From NCBI GenBank assembly GCA_947463125.1, contig CANHQZ010000002.1, positions 1-46,950 of the forward strand: a stretch of 46,950 nucleotides of DNA, read 5' to 3'. The DNA comes from Flavobacteriales bacterium. GTDB lineage: Bacteria > Bacteroidota > Bacteroidia > NS11-12g > UBA955. Made by a program: the position numbers and the translations under genes. Each line of letters begins with the position of its first letter. Positions within the stretch are counted from its first letter, which is position 1. The notes beneath the pieces were generated by a model that saw only the letters and a list, made by a program, of their open reading frames with translations, ran no database searches and had not been told where the DNA came from. Shown piece after piece: positions 26,039-34,940 of this stretch.

Positions 26039-29000
26039 CGCATCAGCGTCAATACCCCTGATTTGTAATAGGGTTTGAAGTTGCTTCTAAAGCTGGCTGT
26101 CCAGGTGTAAGCCCCATCAGGAGCCATTACACTGCCGTAACTACCATCCCAGAAAGTCTGGCCTTCCCGGTTTTCCCAAATTTTTTCGCCCCAGCGGTTA
26201 TAGATGGCTATTTTTAATTCCTGCACATCCTTAATGGTTGGCCCCCAAACGTCATTTCGTCCGTCACCATTTGGTGAAAATGCTGTTGGCATATACCAGA
26301 TAAGTTTGCAGTTGCTGCCAATCAATATTTCATCACTACCGGAGCATCCGTTAAAATCGGTTACTTTCACACTGTATTTTCCATATTGTGTGGCTGTGAT
26401 ACTACTTGATGATGATCCATTGCTCCACGAAACCAGCTGATAACCATTGCCCACACTGAGGGGATAGGCAAAAACGCCACAAAATGCAGTGTCAATGCCC
26501 AAATTCGGTTTTGGAGAAGCAAACACATTGATATTGACTGAATCTTCATCGGATCCGCATGCATTGATACCGGTAACAATGTAAATGCCTGCCGCATTTG
26601 CTTTGATACTGATTCCCGTTTCTCCTGAGTTCCAGCTGTAATTAGCCGCGCCTCCCGAAGCCTTCGCTGTCAGGGTGGGGATGGGGTTTACAACATCACA
26701 GAATGATAGATCTGAAGGGGCTGTTACTTTGGGCAAGTTCAAAAAAACAATGTTAATAGTATCTGTAAACGTGCCACATTTATTTGTGCCGCTTGCCCAA
26801 TATTTTCCAGTACTTCCAACGTTTCGGTTATTGACAACCGAGCCATCTTCCCACTGAATTTGACTCAGATGCTGAATTGTTCTGGGAATAATTTGCCATG
26901 TAGCGGCATCACAAATTAAGGTATCGCTCCCTACGTTAATTATGGGGCTGAAACCGCGTTCAACCCTAAAGCTGGCTGTGCTGGTTCCACAAATACTTTC
27001 GGCGGTGGCCGTAATGATTCCGGTATCTTTAATCTTCAGTTGCCTGCCTGTGTCGCCTGTACTCCAGCGAATATTCGCAAAACTGTTATCGTTGACTGTT
27101 TGTACCAGCTGAAAATTATCGCACCATAGCATATTTCCAAGCGTAAAGGGTTTAGGAATTTTGCCCATCTTAAGTCTAATAGTATCGGTGTAGGATTTGC
27201 AGTTGTTGCTGATATTTACAGTATAAGTTCCGGCCTTGGTAAGGGTTCTGGCAGAATCTTTGCTTCCGTCATTCCAATTGAGATTTGTCCACTTCGATAA
27301 TCCGTTGCGTGAAATCTTAAAACTGTCTTTATCGCAAATGAGCGTGTCGGTAGTGTAGGAAATGGTTGGAATGCTGTCAGCATTTATGCGCACCGTATCG
27401 GCCAGCGAACCGCACTGATTGCTAATATTTACAATGTAACTGCCCGATTTTGCAATGGTAATTTCTCTGACAGAATCCAATGTATTCCAGGCGTAACCGG
27501 CCGAAATAGTGTCGCTGCCAGATTTTAGTGCAAAGGTAAATGGCTTGCAAAGCAGTGTGTCTTTCTGCCATATTCCACGGATGGGTTTGTATTGCTTGGT
27601 TACCTGAATAGTGTCATACCGCCATTGACATATAGGTGTCCACATCGACAGGGTATATTTTCCGGAGCTGTCGGCAAAGATTTTTTGCGTAGTCTCGCCG
27701 GTATTCCATTCATATTTAATGCCCTTGATGGTATCGTTTTTGGCATCCAGCAGCAATCCGTACTTATCGCAGATAAGGGTGTCTTTGGGCAAATGCAGCT
27801 TGGCGCTGGGAGCAATTAGAAATTGCACCGTGTCCGATTTGGAGCCGCAGCCATATGTGGCCGTAACCCAGTATTTCCCGGGTTTTTGTACAATGAAAAA
27901 TGGAAGGGTGCTGCCATTTTGCCAAACATAGGATGCTCCGGGATTTCCGGCTTCAAGAATGCGAAAATTCCGATCGCATTGAATAACGCTGTCATCAAAA
28001 TTGATGGGATCAACTTCTAGGGTGTCGCGCCATTTTACAAGTCTGCCCACAAAGGAGTTGTTTCTGTTGGTTGGGGGATTGGGTTTCCATGCATTTACAG
28101 TGGGAAAACCACTGCCAAATCCCCAGCCACCCATAATGATATGCGTAACACAGCCCAGCCTTCTGGTTTGAACTGCCAGAAAATAATCTGTGCCTTCTCC
28201 GCCAAAATAGGATAGATACTTGAACGCCCCGTCAATGGATAATTTGCCAATAAATCCGTCCCAGCCACCTCTGAGCGTCTTTTGATATGCGTCAGGAGTG
28301 ACAGGCATGTTCGGATTACTTGTGCTTCCAGCAAAAACGCATTCATTTTTGGCATTGATACTAATTCTTTGCCTCCAGGCATAAGTGCTGTTGGTTATAT
28401 AGGTCGTCCAGCGAGGAAAGATGCCGTTTTTATAAATCCGCATGATGTAGTTCGCACCGTTCCATCCGGTAGTTGAACCTCCGGGATAGGCATTGGTCGC
28501 GGCGGGTAAATCATTGGCACCAGCAATTCCCTGTACATAAATATCTTCATTGTCATCTACGGTTATGGCAGATATGTAGTCATATCCGCTAGTGCCAATG
28601 TATTTGCTTATTAGAAATTTGGTAAATCCCGAATCAACTTTGAATAAAAATCCATCATAGGCTCCCCCTCTGTAATAACCGCCGAAATTGCTTCTTCCCG
28701 GTGTAACTGGTAAATTGTCGCTGTTGGTCCATCCTGCTGCGTAAACCTGATTTTTTTTATCTATTGTTAATGCGTAAACGTATTCCAGTGCGGATCCTTT
28801 AAGTTGAACACAATTTAAAATGGCACTGCCTGTGCTGTTCAAACGCATGATGTTTGCCTCAAATGACCCTCCAACCTGACCAATAGGGTTTATGTTGGCA
28901 GTAACCGGATATGGATTGTCACCGTAAGGCGCGATATAAACCTGTCCGGATTCATTTGCCTGTATTACCCAGCAGTAGCCTTTGATGTAGGTTGAATAAA

Positions 29001-30186
29001 TGAGAGAACTTCCATTGGACTTGATTCCGATTACAAAGCTGCTGTAGTTTGTGGAGGTTGGTTTCACCGGTTCAAATACGCCTGCGGTAACAGGGAAATT
29101 AAGCGAATTTGTATATCCTGTAATGTAAGCATCTCCATTTTCCAGGGTGGCCATTGCATAGCCGTAATCGGCAAGCAGACCACCTATATAAATGAAAAAG
29201 TCAGGTGCGCCGCCACCGGATGGAAACTTACATAAATAGGCATCAGATGCTCCGGCGAGTGTGGTATCATAGGTTCCGGGTTTGCCAGGAAATTTATCAT
29301 AAGTAATGCCGGTGGCATATGAATTGTTGTTGGCATCTACATTCACATCATAGATGTATGTAAATGGGTTTAGTGTGCTGGAACCATAAAAAAATGTGCT
29401 GTAATCAAGGTAAAATGGATCAACGACAGCGCCATGTTGGTTTTGGAAACCTTCGGGAAAGCGAATGGCAAAAGAGTTTTTGCCGGTTTGAACATACTTT
29501 ACATCAAGCGGTGTTTGCGCATCATTTGATTCGTAACTGTATGGAATGCTATCAATCAGTTGTCCGTGTTTGCTAACAAGCCGAATATTTCCCCTTTCAT
29601 CCAAACTGGTTTCGCTAAAACCACGAATGTCAAACTCGATATTGGGATTGATGCCCGGTTTGATAATGTAATCTATTTTAAAGACCCCGTTTTTGCTGCT
29701 GAATACCGCATCTACACCATCGTATAAGTTTGAGATTTGCAGCCGCTCAAATTGCTCCGGATAGATAATGGTTCCGTTTTCATGAATTCCCGCATATCCG
29801 ATTTTGTTTTCAACGGGATTAACAGGATTGTACCTGAAAGGCTGCGACTGCAGATACTTGATTTCCCAGACCTGAAGCAGAACCTCAGGGTCTTGCTGTG
29901 TTTCTTCGCCCGGAACCGGTTTCTGTGCGGTGAAGTTTTTATCTTTGGGAGTGGCAATGGTAAAGACAATCCTATCCCGGTAAAACCCCGCCTGAAAAAA
30001 TCCGCTTTTGAAGTGGAAAAGGCTGCCGTCGTTCCACTGGCCTTTATTTTTCATAAAGGAAGGGTTTCCGGTTTCTATGTTGAGCTGTTTTGGTGAATCG
30101 GCTGCTCGCAGCAGACTGAAGCTAAAAAAAAACAATACCACACATGCAGTAAGGGCTGCAGATATATGTTTGTTTAATAACCGCAC
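26035..30186 (-). CDS. Giant surface protein: beta-propeller-type repeats, eight Ig-like repeats, T9SS type B sorting domain
   Basis: 1383 residues when started at the GTG at 30186. The longer frame uses a TTG at 30237 and adds 17 residues that spoil the signal peptide; from the GTG it begins with an ideal one (residues 1-30, ending LLRAA), 13 bases behind an exact -7 box. Order: an N-terminal region of the kind found before SBBP repeats (NKGQWNDG); SBBP-like propeller repeats over about 250-730 (NGDAYITGYTNS, DEDIYVQGIAG-like units); eight Ig/PKD-like repeats of about 70 residues between roughly 26300 and 28015; then the type B sorting domain (PTAFSPNGDGRNDVW, IYNRWGEKIWE, SGVLTLMR). It is probably an outer-membrane-attached or released adhesin-like protein; the ligand is unknown. 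Confidence 0.88.
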   Translation of the reverse strand: MRLLNKHISAALTACVVLFFFSFSLLRAADSPKQLNIETGNPSFMKNKGQWNDGSLFHFKSGFFQAGFYRDRIVFTIATPKDKNFTAQKPVPGEETQQDPEVLLQVWEIKYLQSQPFRYNPVNPVENKIGYAGIHENGTIIYPEQFERLQISNLYDGVDAVFSSKNGVFKIDYIIKPGINPNIEFDIRGFSETSLDERGNIRLVSKHGQLIDSIPYSYESNDAQTPLDVKYVQTGKNSFAIRFPEGFQNQHGAVVDPFYLDYSTFFYGSSTLNPFTYIYDVNVDANNNSYATGITYDKFPGKPGTYDTTLAGASDAYLCKFPSGGGAPDFFIYIGGLLADYGYAMATLENGDAYITGYTNSLNFPVTAGVFEPVKPTSTNYSSFVIGIKSNGSSLIYSTYIKGYCWVIQANESGQVYIAPYGDNPYPVTANINPIGQVGGSFEANIMRLNSTGSAILNCVQLKGSALEYVYALTIDKKNQVYAAGWTNSDNLPVTPGRSNFGGYYRGGAYDGFLFKVDSGFTKFLISKYIGTSGYDYISAITVDDNEDIYVQGIAGANDLPAATNAYPGGSTTGWNGANYIMRIYKNGIFPRWTTYITNSTYAWRQRISINAKNECVFAGSTSNPNMPVTPDAYQKTLRGGWDGFIGKLSIDGAFKYLSYFGGEGTDYFLAVQTRRLGCVTHIIMGGWGFGSGFPTVNAWKPNPPTNRNNSFVGRLVKWRDTLEVDPINFDDSVIQCDRNFRILEAGNPGASYVWQNGSTLPFFIVQKPGKYWVTATYGCGSKSDTVQFLIAPSAKLHLPKDTLICDKYGLLLDAKNDTIKGIKYEWNTGETTQKIFADSSGKYTLSMWTPICQWRYDTIQVTKQYKPIRGIWQKDTLLCKPFTFALKSGSDTISAGYAWNTLDSVREITIAKSGSYIVNISNQCGSLADTVRINADSIPTISYTTDTLICDKDSFKISRNGLSKWTNLNWNDGSKDSARTLTKAGTYTVNISNNCKSYTDTIRLKMGKIPKPFTLGNMLWCDNFQLVQTVNDNSFANIRWSTGDTGRQLKIKDTGIITATAESICGTSTASFRVERGFSPIINVGSDTLICDAATWQIIPRTIQHLSQIQWEDGSVVNNRNVGSTGKYWASGTNKCGTFTDTINIVFLNLPKVTAPSDLSFCDVVNPIPTLTAKASGGAANYSWNSGETGISIKANAAGIYIVTGINACGSDEDSVNINVFASPKPNLGIDTAFCGVFAYPLSVGNGYQLVSWSNGSSSSSITATQYGKYSVKVTDFNGCSGSDEILIGSNCKLIWYMPTAFSPNGDGRNDVWGPTIKDVQELKIAIYNRWGEKIWENREGQTFWDGSYGSVMAPDGAYTWTASFRSNFKPYYKSGVLTLMR
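26300..28015 (-). repeat. Eight tandem Ig/PKD-like repeats of about 70 residues
   Basis: Inside the giant T9SS protein the pattern D-T-L-I-C-D, 20-25 residues, W-x-x-G, about 12 residues, G-x-Y-x-V, a few residues, C-G, then D-T recurs eight times. Each unit carries one cysteine early and one late, so an intradomain disulfide is likely after export. The units are clearly diverged in protein sequence, so the array is old rather than a recent DNA amplification. Confidence 0.75.
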
Positions 30187-30199
30187 TTGTTTAAACTGA

Positions 30200-30207
30200 C
30201 AAAGATA
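30200..30207 (-). promoter_or_regulatory. Bacteroidota -7 promoter box (TATCTTTG)
   Basis: Exact TAnnTTTG on the minus strand, 13 bases upstream of the GTG at 30186 and 26 bases after the cinA stop. It argues for the GTG start of the giant T9SS protein and for transcription independent of cinA. Confidence 0.65.
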
Positions 30208-30233
30208 TAGCTCTGATGGTTGCCTGACGAAAA

Positions 30234-31487
30234 TCAAAGGGTGTTAAATTCGGTTTTAAGCAAATCCTTTAACAATGCCATGACACAATTGGCTGTTCGT
30301 TGCATGAATTGTTCCCGGGTGCCAAAAAGGTGATATTTTTTAACATGTGAGCCGTTTTTGGTAGCAATGCCAACGTATACGAGTCCTACCGGTTTTTCGG
30401 CAGTCGCGCCACCTGGACCCGCTATGCCGGTGGTGCTGACCGCTATGTCTGCTCCAAATTTTTTTAAAGCAGCCTCACACATGTAGCGCGCGCAGGTTTC
30501 GCTTACAGCTCCTTCCGTGCGAAAAACATCCTCCGGAACGCCCAGTTCATTGTGCTTGATTTCATTGGCATACGAGATAATGCTGCCATTGAAAACTTTT
30601 GAAATTCCCGGTTCTGTAACCAGTTGATTTGCAATGTAGCCACCTGTGCAACTTTCAGCCAGGGTAATTTTGATGTTATGTCGTATTAGCAACCGGGCGA
30701 TATATTTTACTGGGCTTATATCTTCCTTCGTAAACACGGATTCTCCGCATGTTTCGCACATTTTTTCAAAAAAGCCTTTCATCTCCGATTCAAGTATTTG
30801 GGCATTGTCAGATTGACCGGATAGACGAAGTTTAACTGTATTTAGTGCGGGCAGATAGGCCAGTTTTATGTGTGGCGGTAGTGATAGTTCAAATGTTTCC
30901 AGCTGCTTGCTGAGCAAGCTTTCGGGGACTCCAATCGTTACGGCTGTGTAGTGTAGGATTTCAGGGGTCTTAAACCGGTTTTTGATGCGCTGAAAAACCC
31001 TGTTTTCCATAATATGCATCATTTCATTCGGCACACCGGGCATACTTACAAGCACTTTGCCATTTTGGTCAAACCACATGCCCGGAGCGGTACCAACTTC
31101 GTTGGCAAGGACCTCGCAAATTTCAGGTACATCAGCCTGCTGTTTGTTTATTTCAAGTAATTGTCTGCCTCTGCGGGCAAAGATGTTTTCTAGATGGGCA
31201 GTTACGGTTTCATCTCTTCTAAAGCCGCATTGATACAGTTTTGCGAGGGTTTTTTTTGTAATGTCGTCCTTAGTGGGACCCAGACCGCCGGTAATCATCA
31301 AAAAATCAACCCTTTGAAAGGCTTCATTAACAGCCGAAATAATCTCTGCTTCACTATCGCTGATGGCTGTTTTTCGGCTAACTTGAATACCATACTGCGC
31401 AAGGTTTTTCCCAATCCAGGCGCTGTTGGTGTCTACAGTTTGGCCAATAAGCAATTCATCCCCTATGGTTAAAATCTCCGCATTCAT
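30234..31487 (-). CDS. cinA: CinA-family protein (MoCF domain plus nicotinamide-nucleotide amidase domain)
   Basis: 417 residues, the usual full length. The N-terminal MoCF/COG1058 domain has the pattern MNAEILTIGDELLIGQTVDTNS and MITGGLGPTKDD, associated with ADP-ribose pyrophosphatase activity in related proteins. The C-terminal PncC domain has ESCTGGYIA with the catalytic Ser and GIAGPGGATAEKPVGLV, and deamidates nicotinamide mononucleotide for NAD recycling. Both halves look intact. It runs divergently from rnhA across a 299-base gap. No clear -7 box is seen upstream. Confidence 0.94.
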   Translation of the reverse strand: MNAEILTIGDELLIGQTVDTNSAWIGKNLAQYGIQVSRKTAISDSEAEIISAVNEAFQRVDFLMITGGLGPTKDDITKKTLAKLYQCGFRRDETVTAHLENIFARRGRQLLEINKQQADVPEICEVLANEVGTAPGMWFDQNGKVLVSMPGVPNEMMHIMENRVFQRIKNRFKTPEILHYTAVTIGVPESLLSKQLETFELSLPPHIKLAYLPALNTVKLRLSGQSDNAQILESEMKGFFEKMCETCGESVFTKEDISPVKYIARLLIRHNIKITLAESCTGGYIANQLVTEPGISKVFNGSIISYANEIKHNELGVPEDVFRTEGAVSETCARYMCEAALKKFGADIAVSTTGIAGPGGATAEKPVGLVYVGIATKNGSHVKKYHLFGTREQFMQRTANCVMALLKDLLKTEFNTL

Positions 31488-31600
31488 TTCATTAAACTAA
31501 CCATTGAATTTGCCGTAAGTTTCATTTTATGCCACACAAAAATAGCGCAGGGTTTCAAAACTTTCCTACCGGACATCATACAGGATGCTTTATAAAGAGA

Positions 31601-31629
31601 AAACCCGGCCGTTTCCGGTCGGGCTTTCT
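31601..31629. terminator. Orphan terminator-like hairpin in a divergent intergenic region
   Basis: An 8-bp GC-rich stem (31604-31611 with 31616-31623, one G-U pair, loop TTTC) has a short T run on both strands; the minus-strand tail (TTTTCTCTTT) is better. It lies between divergent genes, where neither neighbour can end. Either a small RNA ends here or the hairpin is regulatory. Confidence 0.45.
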
Positions 31630-31632
31630 ATA

Positions 31633-31761
31633 ATGAAAAGGAAAAAGGGTGCTATTTCGGATGACTTGGATTTTGTACCAAATCAACACTACAAGGTTAT
31701 AAGACACTCATTAGAGGTTATCAACCTTTTGCAGGGATTTGTGCACAATTTTTGTGAATAA
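31633..31761 (+). CDS. Possible 42-residue small ORF upstream of rnhA
   Basis: An intact ATG-to-TAA frame encodes a 42-residue peptide starting MKRKKGAISDDLDFVPNQ and ending in a partly hydrophobic stretch (LEVINLLQGFVHNF). It begins three bases after the orphan hairpin and ends 25 bases before rnhA. No ribosome-binding purine tract or exact -7 box precedes it, and I recognise no family. It may be chance; it is listed because the 299-base gap is otherwise empty. Confidence 0.2.
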   Translation: MKRKKGAISDDLDFVPNQHYKVIRHSLEVINLLQGFVHNFCE

Positions 31762-31786
31762 GTGCAGCGACATTCAATTTTGCTTT

Positions 31787-32266
31787 GTGCAACCCATAGT
31801 GGTTTATACAGACGGTGCTGCGCTGGGTAATCCCGGGCGGGGAGGGTATGCCGCTGTTTTGATGTACGGTGAAAAGAGAAAGGAAATTTTTGGTGCCTAC
31901 GAGCTCACCACAAACAACCGAATGGAATTGCTTGCTGTTATTCGTGCGCTTGATAATATCAAAAGCCGAGGCATCCCGGTTCATATTTATTCAGACAGTC
32001 AATACGTGTGTAATGCCATTCTGAAAGGATGGCTGTTTGGCTGGAAGAAAAAAGGATGGGCGAAGGTGAAAAATCCGGATTTGTGGCAGCGTTTTTATCC
32101 GCTTTATGAACTTTTCAAACCGCAGTTTCACTGGGTAAAAGGGCACTCCGGAATTCCCGAGAATGAACGTTGTGATGTGCTTGCAACGCAGGCTGCAGCA
32201 AACGGTCCCTTTGGGAAAGATACCTGGTATGAAGCCAATGTGGCATCTCAGGATAAATTGCTCTAA
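31787..32266 (+). CDS. rnhA: Ribonuclease HI
   Basis: Degrades the RNA strand of RNA-DNA hybrids, for example R-loops and primer remnants. From the GTG at 31787 the protein has 159 residues, the normal size. VVYTDGAALGNPGRGGYAAVL carries the first catalytic Asp, NNRMELLAVIRAL the Glu, YSDSQYV the second Asp, and GHSGIPENERCDVLA the His and last Asp. A GTG at 31799 is an alternative start. The open frame extends to 31739, but those residues are not family-like. The C-terminal basic handle WLFGWKKKGWAKVKN is present. Its stop overlaps the convergent recN stop by four bases. Confidence 0.95.
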   Translation: MQPIVVYTDGAALGNPGRGGYAAVLMYGEKRKEIFGAYELTTNNRMELLAVIRALDNIKSRGIPVHIYSDSQYVCNAILKGWLFGWKKKGWAKVKNPDLWQRFYPLYELFKPQFHWVKGHSGIPENERCDVLATQAAANGPFGKDTWYEANVASQDKLL

Positions 32267-33930
32267 TCGTTAAACAAGGCAAGAAGTTCCCGGGCATTGT
32301 CCAATGCGGCAGTTCCGGCCACAGTTCCTGAAAGCATGTAGCCCATATGCTGTATGCGTTCATCGGTATTCAACAATGCCATTTTGCTTTCGGTAAACGA
32401 TTCAGTTTCCTCCTTGAAAATACGGAAGTGGCAGTTGCCGGCAGCCGCTACCTGTGGCAAATGTGTAATACAAATCAGCTGATGACCACCGGCCATGTTT
32501 CGCATCATGCGCGCCATCTGAAGTGCAATTTCACCGCTGATACCTGTATCCGCTTCATCGTAAATAAGGGTGGGCAAAGTTCTTTTCATGGCGGTGAGGC
32601 TTCGCAGGCAGAAGTTTACCCTGGATAATTCCCCGCCTGAGGCAACCTTCTCCAAAGGCAGGAGGGGAGAGCCCGCATTGGCCCTGAAGGTCATTCGCAA
32701 TGATGCCGTGCCGTAAGCTGCCGGTTTTTCTTCATGAAGTTGCCAGTCACATTCCAGCATGGCATGTGGCATTCCCAGTTTCTGCAATTGCTCAGCCACT
32801 GCCTTCATGAGCAGCAGTCCTGATTTTTCCCGGCTTTCCTGAAGTGCACGGCCCAATTGAATAACTTTTTTCTCGCAATCATTGATTTCCGCATCAGCCT
32901 TAACTATTTCCTCATCGAGATTATGGGCTTCCTGCAACTTCCTGTCCAGGTCATTCATAATGGAAACAAGACCGGTTGCGCTATCTGTACCATGCTTTCT
33001 GAAAAGCAGTTGCAGTCTTGCATGTCTTTCCTGCAGGCTTTCGAGCAAATCAGGCTTGTTTTCGGCCATCTGTCCGGTATTTTCTATTTCCCTCGATAAT
33101 TCCTTTAGTTCTTCGGCAATGCTTTGCAGCCTGTTTTTATAGGCTTCCGCACTGTCTAAAAAACGCTCGGCTTGCCTAAATAATTGCTTTACGCCATTGA
33201 TTCTGTCTGTGATGGATGACTCGTTTTCCGTAAGTTCATTGACAGCCTGCCGACATGTCCGGCTTATTTCATCTGCATTGGCAAGAATCTGAATCTGCGT
33301 TTCCAGTTCCAACTCTTCATTTTCCAAAGGAGAGAACCCTGAGAGTTCATCATGCTGGAAACGAATAAAATCCTGCTCGCGGTCGAAAGTTGCTTTTTTG
33401 TCCAGCAGCGATTTTCTGTTTTCGAGCGCAACTTTCCACTTCTGAAATGCTGCCTGATATTCAATCTTTAACGAATTGTTTCCTGCAAAATCATCCAGAA
33501 TGCCTAGTTGTTCCTGGGGATCGGAAATAAAAACGCCGGTATTTTGTGTATGCACCTGCACCAAATATCCGGCCAGCTGCCTGAGGGCACTAAGCTGAAC
33601 GGGGGTGTCATTCACAAACGCCCTGCTCTTTCCCTGTGGACTAATTTCACGCCGAATAATACAGACCGAATCATAATCCAGTTCCAGCGTTTCGAAAAGC
33701 AACTCAAGGTGCAGTGACCGAATATCAAATTCCGCCTCTACAATGCATTTCTCGTTTTGATTCAGCAGCGCTGTCATCTCAGCCCGGTTGCCGGTTACCA
33801 GTCCGAGTGCCCCCAGCAGAATACTTTTTCCTGCCCCGGTTTCGCCGGTGATTACATTCATCCCTTTTTGCGGGCTAAACGTCAGGGAGCGGATTAGGGC
33901 AAAGTTTTGTACCCGGAGTTGAAGCAGCAT
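32263..33930 (-). CDS. recN: DNA repair protein RecN
   Basis: An SMC-like ATPase used in double-strand break repair. The 555-residue protein has the Walker A motif GETGAGKS near residue 30, a long central coiled coil (about 150-365, rich in Glu, Leu and Lys), the ABC signature VASGGELSRV, and Walker B LIYDEADTGISG, followed by ICITHLPQVAAAG. The length and order are standard. The ATG is one base after the pfkA stop, so the pair forms an operon led by pfkA. It converges on rnhA with overlapping stop codons and no terminator. Confidence 0.97.
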   Translation of the reverse strand: MLLQLRVQNFALIRSLTFSPQKGMNVITGETGAGKSILLGALGLVTGNRAEMTALLNQNEKCIVEAEFDIRSLHLELLFETLELDYDSVCIIRREISPQGKSRAFVNDTPVQLSALRQLAGYLVQVHTQNTGVFISDPQEQLGILDDFAGNNSLKIEYQAAFQKWKVALENRKSLLDKKATFDREQDFIRFQHDELSGFSPLENEELELETQIQILANADEISRTCRQAVNELTENESSITDRINGVKQLFRQAERFLDSAEAYKNRLQSIAEELKELSREIENTGQMAENKPDLLESLQERHARLQLLFRKHGTDSATGLVSIMNDLDRKLQEAHNLDEEIVKADAEINDCEKKVIQLGRALQESREKSGLLLMKAVAEQLQKLGMPHAMLECDWQLHEEKPAAYGTASLRMTFRANAGSPLLPLEKVASGGELSRVNFCLRSLTAMKRTLPTLIYDEADTGISGEIALQMARMMRNMAGGHQLICITHLPQVAAAGNCHFRIFKEETESFTESKMALLNTDERIQHMGYMLSGTVAGTAALDNARELLALFND

Positions 33931-33931
33931 G

Positions 33932-34900
33932 TTAACGGCAAATCATTTCATTCAGTACCCAAAGGTTGTCGTTGAGCTCTTTTTTACCTTTAATGGCTTC
34001 TTCAAAAGATGTGTATACTATTTCATCGCGGATTACCCCGACAGCACAGTTATTTTTTCCTTCAGTAAGACCTTTTACTGCATGGGCGCCAAGACGGCTG
34101 GCCAGTATTCTGTCGCTTGCAGTTGGTTTACCGCCGCGCTGGATGTGTCCCAGCACCACCACCCGCGTATCGCTTTGGGGGTAATGCTGCAGGAATCGAC
34201 GCGAAAGTTCAAGGGCCTTGCCTTCCTCATCACCTTCTGCAACCACATATATTGAGAATTCTTTTTTACGGCTTTTTTGCTCGTAATATTTAATCAACAC
34301 ATCGAACTGGTTGCCTTTTTCAGGAATCAAAATGCCTTCTGCGCCACCGGCAAGGCCCGCATAAAGTCCAATATAACCGGAATCGCGTCCCATTACTTCC
34401 ACAAAGAAGACCCTGCCGTGGCTCTCCGCAGTGTCGCGTATTCTGTCAATGGCATCCATCGCCGTATTAACGGCTGTATCAAAACCAATGGTGTAGTCAG
34501 TTCCTGCCAGGTCGTTGTCAATCGTTCCGGGGCAGCCAATAGATGGAATGCCATGTTCTTTCTGCAGATACAGAGCACCGGTATAGGATCCGTTTCCACC
34601 AATACATACAAGGCCTTCAATGCCGTGCTTTTTAAGGTTCTCGGCAGCTTTGGCTCTTCCTTCCGGTGTTCTGAATTCAGCGCTCCTTGCGGTTTTAAGC
34701 ACGGTTCCGCCGTATTGGATGATATTGGATACGCTTCCTGCGTTGAGAAGCTGAATATCGTCTTCAATCATCCCTTCATAGCCTCTGCGTATACCGTAAG
34801 GCTCGATGTTGTAGGCCAAACAAGTTCTAACAGCTGCACGTATGCAGGCATTCATACCGGGAGAGTCTCCTCCGGAGGTAAAGATTCCTATTCTTTTCAC
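33932..34900 (-). CDS. pfkA: 6-phosphofructokinase
   Basis: Phosphorylates fructose 6-phosphate in glycolysis. I start it at the GTG at 34900 (322 residues, VKRIGIFTSGGDSPGMNA), which matches family N-termini; the open frame begins at a TTG six codons earlier. Visible motifs are TSGGDSPGMN for nucleotide binding, PGTIDNDLAGTD with the catalytic Asp, MGRDSGYI and LGHIQRGGKPTASDR. One deviation: the segment that reads GGDGS in E. coli PfkA (Asp103, Mg-ATP) is GGNGS here. The Gly after it still suggests ATP rather than pyrophosphate as donor. It sits directly upstream of recN. Confidence 0.94.
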   Translation of the reverse strand: MKRIGIFTSGGDSPGMNACIRAAVRTCLAYNIEPYGIRRGYEGMIEDDIQLLNAGSVSNIIQYGGTVLKTARSAEFRTPEGRAKAAENLKKHGIEGLVCIGGNGSYTGALYLQKEHGIPSIGCPGTIDNDLAGTDYTIGFDTAVNTAMDAIDRIRDTAESHGRVFFVEVMGRDSGYIGLYAGLAGGAEGILIPEKGNQFDVLIKYYEQKSRKKEFSIYVVAEGDEEGKALELSRRFLQHYPQSDTRVVVLGHIQRGGKPTASDRILASRLGAHAVKGLTEGKNNCAVGVIRDEIVYTSFEEAIKGKKELNDNLWVLNEMICR

Positions 34901-34940
34901 GATATGCAAAAGAAACAAAATTTACGGTTTGTTTTTCAAC

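Noticed and set aside
30186-30237. TTG at 30237 as start of the giant T9SS protein
   Set aside because: It would put 17 polar residues before an ideal signal peptide and lies upstream of the -7 box; the GTG at 30186 fits both.
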